This document shows positions 6,499 to 10,122 of a stretch of 10,122 nucleotides of DNA, one piece after another. Position 1 is the stretch's first letter; each line of letters begins with the position of its first letter. Position numbers and translations under genes: made by a program. Below the pieces are notes generated by a model that saw only the letters and a program-made list of their open reading frames with translations, ran no database searches and had not been told where the DNA came from. The DNA is taken from the NCBI GenBank assembly GCA_039934635.1, contig JBDTLT010000204.1:1-10122 (forward strand), read 5' to 3'. The stretch comes from DATLFA01 sp039934635 (GTDB taxonomy: Bacteria; Actinomycetota; Acidimicrobiia; Acidimicrobiales; WLNW01).

Positions 6499-7671
6499 CT
6501 ATCGCAATACCTCGTTACGCCAACGCCGATCGAGGATCGGCACGCGGTCTGCGGGCAGCTCCTCGAGCGGGGTGCCGAATCGGTCGAGCCGATGCGGTGA
6601 GCCGCTCGTCGCGAAGAGCGCGGCGTCGACTCCGAGTAGATCGAGATCGAGCACCGTCGGTATCCCGACCTTCGCGAGCTTGGCGGCCTGCAGCGCGGGC
6701 GAGAGGAACAAGTCGGCGACGACCTGCGCGCCTTCGGGGCTCGATGCGTTCGATGGGATCGCGAGGAAGCTGACGTTTTGCAGCGTCCCCGTGGTGAACA
6801 CGTACGGGCGAACGGTGCCCGCAAACGCGCCCCGAGCCACGCCGGTGTCGACGAAGTTCGGGTTGTAGCTCATGGCGAGATCGACTTGGCCGTCGGCGAA
6901 GAGCCGTTCGAGCTCTGGTTCGTCCTTCGGGTACTGCTTGCCTTGCTGCCACAGGTACGGCTGCAGCTGTTGGAGATAGGTGAACGCTTTGTCCTCGCCG
7001 AGTGCCTGCACCGCTTGGCGCACGAACGCCGAGCCGGTGAAGTCGGGCGGTGCCGGATAGGTGAACCGGCCGGGGTGAGCGCGTACGTACGCGGCCAGCG
7101 CATCGAAGTCCTTGGGCGGCTCGCTCACCTTCGCGCTGTCGGACGCGAACACGAACGCGGCGCGGCTCCATGCCAGCTCCTGGCTATCGGTCGCTACGCC
7201 GAAGTCGTACCGTGTCGTCGGATCCGACGGATCGAGGTACTTGGTGTTCGGCACTCGATCGGCCCAGCCGGTGAGCCACAATCCGGCCGCCTTGCCTTGG
7301 GCAAAGTTCTTGCCGTTCACCCACAGCAGATCCACGGCACCCCGCGTCGTGCGTCCCGCGTCACGTTCGGCTGCGATGCGCGCCAGTGCCGTGGCGGTGT
7401 CATCGATGGGCACGCGTTCGAGGTGCACGCCCGCTGCCGCGGCTCGTGGGACGACGTCGTCGTCGACGTAGCGGTTCAGCGCGTCCTCGCCGCCCCACAT
7501 CCAGAGCTTCACAGTCTGGCCCCTTGCTGTGGCTGCGATGGTCGCCCAATCGGCGTTGCCCGCGGCGCGTGCCGTCGTGGTTTCGCCCGCGCGGGCGAGC
7601 ACGAACGCGGCGACTGCGACGACGACAAGCCCGCCGCCCACGATCGAGCGTGTTCGAATTCGGCGCGTCAT
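6499..7671 (-). CDS. ynjB: Extracellular solute-binding protein, YnjB family (COG4134)
   Basis: About 390 residues. A basic start and hydrophobic stretch (TRRIRTRSIVGGGLVVVAVA) form a signal peptide or anchor. There is no lipobox Cys, so it is exported or membrane-anchored but not an ordinary lipoprotein. Recognised against remembered E. coli YnjB by GQTVKLWMWGGEDALNRYVD, VDLLWVNGKNFA, PGRFTYPAPPDFTG, LQPYLWQQGK, DLAMSYNPNF and AIPSNASSPEGA. Length is close to the family's. It captures the transported molecule, whose identity is unknown, and delivers it to the permease pair. Start ATG 7671 forms an ATGA overlap (7668-7671) with the anti-sigma gene upstream. This ties expression of the whole transporter to the regulator. 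The family call is firm; an orthologous function in this organism is inferred. Confidence 0.9.
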   Translation of the reverse strand: MTRRIRTRSIVGGGLVVVAVAAFVLARAGETTTARAAGNADWATIAATARGQTVKLWMWGGEDALNRYVDDDVVPRAAAAGVHLERVPIDDTATALARIAAERDAGRTTRGAVDLLWVNGKNFAQGKAAGLWLTGWADRVPNTKYLDPSDPTTRYDFGVATDSQELAWSRAAFVFASDSAKVSEPPKDFDALAAYVRAHPGRFTYPAPPDFTGSAFVRQAVQALGEDKAFTYLQQLQPYLWQQGKQYPKDEPELERLFADGQVDLAMSYNPNFVDTGVARGAFAGTVRPYVFTTGTLQNVSFLAIPSNASSPEGAQVVADLFLSPALQAAKLAKVGIPTVLDLDLLGVDAALFATSGSPHRLDRFGTPLEELPADRVPILDRRWRNEVLR

Positions 7672-7937
7672 CGCGGCGCCTTATCGTCGGCAGCGATGCG
7701 GCGCACGACATCGTCGGCGACGGATCGTGTGGTGGGCGCAGGTTCGTCGGCCACCGCGCGGAGGTGGCGGACGGTTGCTCGTAGCGATGCGAGGACACGG
7801 GCACAGCGCTTGCATCTCGCCAGGTGTCCGGTGACACGGGCCGCGGCGGGCGCTGCGAGGTCATCGTCGATTAGCGCGGACATCTGGCGACGGGTCGAGC
7901 GGCAGCTACCGTATCTGAGCATGGACGACGGCGTCAT
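7668..7937 (-). CDS. Zinc-binding anti-sigma factor (ZAS, RsrA-like), first gene of the transporter operon
   Basis: About 89 residues, no membrane segment, so cytosolic. The ZAS-type zinc site is complete: C12, then H38-x3-C42-x2-C45 (GHLARCKRC). The C-to-H spacing of 26 and the core MSALIDDDL match the zf-HC2 pattern LSAYLDGEL. In Streptomyces RsrA (from memory C11, H37, C41, C44), oxidation of these cysteines releases zinc and frees its sigma factor. The same residues at the same spacing suggest thiol-oxidation sensing here. Start is ATG 7937 or ATG 7922 (MLRYGSC); both keep all four ligands. The gene diverges from the ECF sigma gene with 15-30 bases between starts and overlaps the YnjB gene by four bases. 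Confidence 0.78.
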   Translation of the reverse strand: MTPSSMLRYGSCRSTRRQMSALIDDDLAAPAAARVTGHLARCKRCARVLASLRATVRHLRAVADEPAPTTRSVADDVVRRIAADDKAPR

Positions 7938-7952
7938 GACCGGTTTGATGCG
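7938..7952. promoter_or_regulatory. Divergent gap between anti-sigma and ECF sigma genes
   Basis: Only 15 bases (30 if the anti-sigma gene starts at 7922) separate the two divergent starts. Each promoter must therefore lie inside the other gene's 5' coding region. Short palindromes GTCATGAC (7933-7940) and ACCGGT (7939-7944) sit over the anti-sigma start. No convincing ECF-type -35/-10 pair was found by eye. Confidence 0.35.
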
Positions 7953-8528
7953 GTGACCCGCCGCGAGGATTCACCGACGCCTGACTTTTCATTCGAAGCG
8001 GCAAGAAAGGGCGATGTCGAGGCGTTCCGCTCGTTCGTCCGCACGCACGAGCGCCGCGTCGCGACGCTGGTCGCTCGCATCCTCGACAACCCGCAGGACA
8101 TCGAAGAAGCCACCCAGGACACGTTCGTCCAGGCGTGGCGACACCTCGACCAATTCCGCGGCGACGCCGCGATCACGACGTGGCTGTTTCGCATCGCCAC
8201 CAACGCGTCGCTCATGCGCGTACGCCGCCGCCGTCACTCGCAGATCACCCTCGACGACGCACGCTCCACCGCGGAACAAGACGGAGCCGACGTCACCGCA
8301 GAAGCATCGCTACGACTGCAACAGGTAAGGTTGGTGCGTGCCGCGCTGGCGTCGCTGCCGCGCGATGTTCGCGCTGCGGTCGTACTGCGCGACATCGAGG
8401 GCTTGACCACCACAGAAGCCGCTGAGGTTCTGGGTCTTGCGGAGTCAGCGTTAAAGACGCGCCTGCACCGTGGACGCATGCGGCTGCGTGTGCTGCTTCG
8501 CGATCAACTTGCCGACGAGCAACGGTGA
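7953..8528 (+). CDS. ECF (sigma-70 family, group 4) RNA polymerase sigma factor
   Basis: About 191 residues from GTG 7953. Region 2 is NPQDIEEATQDTFVQAW followed by FRGDAAITTWLFRIATNASL and a basic cluster (RVRRRRH). A variable linker comes next. Region 4 is LPRDVRAAVVLRDIEGLTTTEAAEVLG with the recognition helix ESALKTRLHRGRMRLR. Length and layout are those of a minimal ECF factor with no extra C-terminal domain. The divergent zinc anti-sigma gene is the expected partner. The next gene on the same strand is the predicted selenoprotein, 45 bases on, so that gene and the AhpD-like gene are likely part of its regulon. GTG 7953 is the only start in this frame before conserved sequence. An overlapping 11-codon frame (ATG 7921 to TGA 7956) could couple to it but has no ribosome site. 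Confidence 0.93.
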   Translation: MTRREDSPTPDFSFEAARKGDVEAFRSFVRTHERRVATLVARILDNPQDIEEATQDTFVQAWRHLDQFRGDAAITTWLFRIATNASLMRVRRRRHSQITLDDARSTAEQDGADVTAEASLRLQQVRLVRAALASLPRDVRAAVVLRDIEGLTTTEAAEVLGLAESALKTRLHRGRMRLRVLLRDQLADEQR

Positions 8529-8562
8529 GAGCTGCCCTCGGGCACGCTACGTTGCAAGCGAT

Positions 8563-8568
8563 GGAGGT
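8563..8568 (+). promoter_or_regulatory. Strong ribosome binding site of the predicted selenoprotein gene
   Basis: GGAGGT, a full match to the Shine-Dalgarno core, ends five bases before ATG 8574. It is the best ribosome site noticed in the window. Without TGA decoding it would serve only a 41-codon reading frame, which argues that the frame upstream of the TGA is a real gene start. Confidence 0.8.
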
Positions 8569-8573
8569 GTTTC

Positions 8574-9131
8574 ATGTCGAACAACATCGGTGAATTCGCT
8601 CCTGACTTTACGTTGCCCGATCATCACGGCGGCACTTGGAGCCTGTCCGCACAACGCGGCCACGATGTCATCGTCATCTTCCACCGGCACCTGATGTGAC
8701 TACCGTGCCAAGAGCACGTCGTCGCCGTGCGCGACGAACTCATCCGACAGGGACGCATCGACGACGTGACGGTCGCAGTCATCACGTTTGCCAATGCTGA
8801 TCGGCTCGCGACCTATCGACAGCTTCTCGATATTGACTTCGATGTGCTGACCGACCCGGACCGAAACGTCTATTGGGCCTATGGTCTCGGTCGCGGCCGG
8901 CTTCGTGACATCTACCGCTGGCAAACGCTGTTGCAATACGCTCGATTGCTGCGCGAAGGCAAGAAGCTGAGGCGGCCGACAGAAGACACTCGACAACTCG
9001 GCGGCGACTTCGTGATCGGCGCCGACGGACGCCTGCGCTTTGCGTTCCACCCAGTAGCGCCGGACGATCGACCTCGGGCCTCCGACATGATCGCGGCGCT
9101 CGGCCAAGCGGAACCGGGCCCCAGCTGCTAA
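8574..9131 (+). CDS. Predicted selenoprotein: peroxiredoxin-like (AhpC/TSA, Prx-like2-type) with UxxC
   Basis: Read through the TGA at 8697-8699, this encodes 185 residues. The N-terminus, IGEFAPDFTLPDHHG, is the classic peroxiredoxin/TlpA opening. Then VIVIFHRHLM leads to U42-L-P-C45, the redox motif at the end of the first thioredoxin-fold strand. After it come EHVVAVRDEL, TVAVITFAN, LLDIDFDVLTDPDRNVYWAYGL and GGDFVIGADGRLRFAFHP. The same frame continues without a break in similarity on both sides of the TGA. Prx-like2/SelU-type families use CxxC or UxxC here. TGA is an ordinary stop for neighbouring genes, so this is not a recoded genetic code. A SECIS-like hairpin follows, and the base after TGA is C, a leaky context. 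A cytosolic thiol/selenol peroxidase or reductase is likely. The alternative is a nonsense-mutated Cys gene. It is followed nine bases later by the AhpD-like gene. Confidence 0.82.
8697..8699 (+). other. In-frame TGA read as selenocysteine (codon 42)
   Basis: The TGA stands exactly where the first Cys of the CxxC redox motif is expected, giving M-U-L-P-C. It is one base from the Cys codons TGT and TGC. The next base is C, the weakest termination context known in E. coli. Confidence 0.8.
8717..8736 (+). promoter_or_regulatory. Candidate bacterial SECIS element
   Basis: Lower helix CGTCG (8717-8721) pairs with CGACG (8732-8736). T8722 is bulged. Upper helix CGC (8723-8725) pairs with GCG (8729-8731), and the apical loop is C8726 G8727 T8728. 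That is eight pairs, one bulged U and a G in the first two loop positions, with the loop 26 bases after the TGA. Bacterial SECIS elements lie in the coding region just after the UGA with a similar distance, a short upper stem and a loop G; E. coli fdhF also has a bulged U. A competing hairpin CGTGC/GCACG (8704-8718) shares two bases with it. Confidence 0.65.
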
Positions 9132-9140
9132 GAGGTCGCC

Positions 9141-9731
9141 ATGACCAATCTCCAACCACTTCGCCGCGAGGACCTTCCCGAATACGAGACGATGTTCGCG
9201 ATGATCGAGCAGAACGCGGGATTCATCCCGAACGCGTTCTTGACAATGGCACGACGACCCGAACTGTTGGACGCGCTCCAATTGTTGATCAAGGCGGTGT
9301 TCGCCGGTTCGGTGCCGCGCGAGACGAAGAGTCTCGTGGCGCTGATGACAAGCTACGGGGCCGGTTGTCGCTATTGCCAAGCGCATCAGGCGTCGAGCTT
9401 GGTGCATCAAGGCATCGCCGCAGAAAAGCTGGCGGCGGTCGCTTACTTCGAGACCGCCGCGATGTTTTCGGGAGCAGAGCGCGCCGCCATGCGACTTGCG
9501 TTCGCCTCGGGTCAGCACCCCAACGCTGCTACCGCGGCGCACTTCGCTGAGCTGCGCGAGTTCTTCGATGACGGTGAGATCGTCGAGATCGTGGGTGTCA
9601 TCGGCACGTTCGGGTTCCTGAACCGTTGGCACGAGACAGTATCGACTGACCTCGAAGCGAAGCCGACCGCCATCGCAATCGATGCGCTGGGTTCGATCGG
9701 ATGGGATCCCGGACGCCACGCGGGACGCTGA
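9141..9731 (+). CDS. Carboxymuconolactone decarboxylase/AhpD-like protein with CxxC
   Basis: About 196 residues, all-helical CMD fold. The start is ATG 9141 with AGAGGT just upstream, nine bases after the selenoprotein stop, so the two are co-transcribed. The AhpD-like active site is visible: E61 (PRETKSLVALM), then GAGCRYCQAHQ with C76, C79 and H82. The C-terminal helices (LREFFDDGEIVEIVGVIGTFGFLNRWHET) are typical of the family's second half. CxxC-bearing members act as thiol peroxidases, or as reductants of a partner peroxiredoxin, as AhpD does for AhpC in Mycobacterium. Placement directly after a peroxiredoxin-like selenoprotein makes the second role attractive. E. coli YnjA, next to ynjB, is also of this family (from memory), a second link between the two sides of this locus. 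Confidence 0.88.
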   Translation: MTNLQPLRREDLPEYETMFAMIEQNAGFIPNAFLTMARRPELLDALQLLIKAVFAGSVPRETKSLVALMTSYGAGCRYCQAHQASSLVHQGIAAEKLAAVAYFETAAMFSGAERAAMRLAFASGQHPNAATAAHFAELREFFDDGEIVEIVGVIGTFGFLNRWHETVSTDLEAKPTAIAIDALGSIGWDPGRHAGR

Positions 9732-9767
9732 TCGTCCTCCGCTCGGCATTCGACTGCGCATCGTCGG

Positions 9768-10122
9768 TCAGGCGCGCCGGCGCTTCGTGGGCGGGTCGAG
9801 GAGTGTGATGAGCTCGCGGTTCTCCGCCGGGTCGTAGACCGCGTGTTGCGCGCAGGCGGGCACGAGTTCGTCGGTGTCGGGGTGGGCCATGTGGTACGAG
9901 CACGCCTGAAGGCGTTCTTGCGTGGCACGTATTCGCGGGTCGTCGCTCATGATGCCTTGACGTAGGAGCGACCATGCGGGCGCGACATCGCGGGCGTCCA
10001 TGAAGTTGTGCATCACGAAGGTGACCGGTCGAGCACCGTGTCGGAGCGGGCCGACGCCGCCGACGCGTGTCAACATGCGCTTCACCCATCGTGCGCCGGC
10101 AGGAATGATCTCGCGGTGGGCG
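9768..10122 (-). CDS. C-terminal part of a conserved actinobacterial protein, probably radical SAM type (cut by window edge)
   Basis: The frame is open to the window end, and residues before the first internal GTG (10085) read AHREIIPAGARWVKRM, which look coding. The N-terminus therefore lies to the right of the window. The visible approximately 117 residues contain RPVTFVMHNFMDARDVAPAW, DDPRIRATQERLQACSYHMAHP, ELVPACAQHAVYDPAENREL and a basic end (PTKRRRA). I recall this C-terminal pattern from actinobacterial radical SAM proteins. The two cysteines (ACSYHMAHP and PACAQH) could be iron-sulfur ligands. The radical SAM CxxxCxxC motif itself is not in the window, so this is only a likely call. 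It is convergent with the AhpD-like gene across a 36-base gap with no clear terminator. Confidence 0.6.
   Translation of the reverse strand, partial: AHREIIPAGARWVKRMLTRVGGVGPLRHGARPVTFVMHNFMDARDVAPAWSLLRQGIMSDDPRIRATQERLQACSYHMAHPDTDELVPACAQHAVYDPAENRELITLLDPPTKRRRA

Noticed and set aside
6778..7956. Plus-strand frame of 392 codons
   Set aside because: It is antisense to the YnjB-type and anti-sigma genes with no family likeness. Its last codons (MDDGVMTGLMR) were considered as a leader peptide for the sigma gene, but there is no ribosome site.
8727..9131. Separate CDS starting at GTG 8727 after the TGA
   Set aside because: It lacks the redox motif and any ribosome site, while the frame from ATG 8574 has a strong one and gives a complete peroxiredoxin-like protein when TGA is read as Sec.
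8700..9761. Long minus-strand frame (353 codons) opposite the selenoprotein and AhpD-like genes
   Set aside because: No recognisable family and an Arg/His/Asp-rich composition. It mirrors two well-supported plus-strand genes, a usual effect of high GC.
9732..9767. Terminator between the AhpD-like gene and the right-edge gene
   Set aside because: The 36-base gap holds no stable hairpin with a U tract.
1..10122. CRISPR array, insertion sequence or transposase
   Set aside because: No regularly spaced direct repeats, terminal inverted repeats or transposase-like protein were seen on either strand.

Overview
This is GC-rich DNA of an actinobacterial type. The evidence is the family mix (frameshifted TIGR03086/DinB-like remnant, TfoX-like protein, MmcQ/YjbR protein, ECF sigma with RsrA-like anti-sigma), frequent GTG starts and ATGA gene overlaps. 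Acidimicrobiia or a relative is a plausible guess, but the sequence does not prove it.

Left part (1-1784): a 3' half of a tRNA-Phe-like gene with encoded CCA (4-53, minus); a frameshifted C-terminal remnant of a TIGR03086-type protein (235-443); an MmcQ/YjbR protein (566-961, plus); a TfoX N-domain protein (1034-1420, minus). The 364-base stretch 1421-1784 holds at most one doubtful 44-codon ORF.

Central part (1785-7937): mostly one minus-strand operon, read right to left. It encodes an RsrA-like zinc anti-sigma factor, a YnjB-type binding protein, a YnjD-type ATPase, an FAD-dependent pyridine nucleotide-disulfide oxidoreductase, and two permeases that look like the halves of YnjC. Three junctions are exact 4-base ATGA overlaps. 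A CDP-alcohol phosphatidyltransferase gene (YnjF-like) is wedged between the oxidoreductase and the first permease on the opposite strand. It overlaps the oxidoreductase 3' end by 62 bases and starts one base away from the permease start. E. coli ynjBCDEF groups the same transporter and phosphatidyltransferase, so the association is probably old and functional.

Right part (7953-9731): a divergent plus-strand group with an ECF sigma factor, a peroxiredoxin-like protein and an AhpD/carboxymuconolactone-decarboxylase-like protein with CxxC. The peroxiredoxin-like gene (8574-9131) is the highlight. It has a strong GGAGGT ribosome site and an in-frame TGA at codon 42, exactly where the first Cys of the CxxC redox motif should be (U-L-P-C). 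A hairpin with a bulged U and a G in its small apical loop starts 18 bases after the TGA. It is best read as a selenoprotein.

The window ends in the C-terminal part of a minus-strand gene (9768->10122), probably a radical-SAM-type protein.

Working model (inference): a redox-sensing sigma/anti-sigma pair sits between two arms, an antioxidant arm (selenoprotein plus AhpD-like partner) and an uptake/reductase/phospholipid arm (Ynj-type importer, flavoprotein, phosphatidyltransferase). No selenocysteine machinery (selA, selB, selC, selD) is present in the window.
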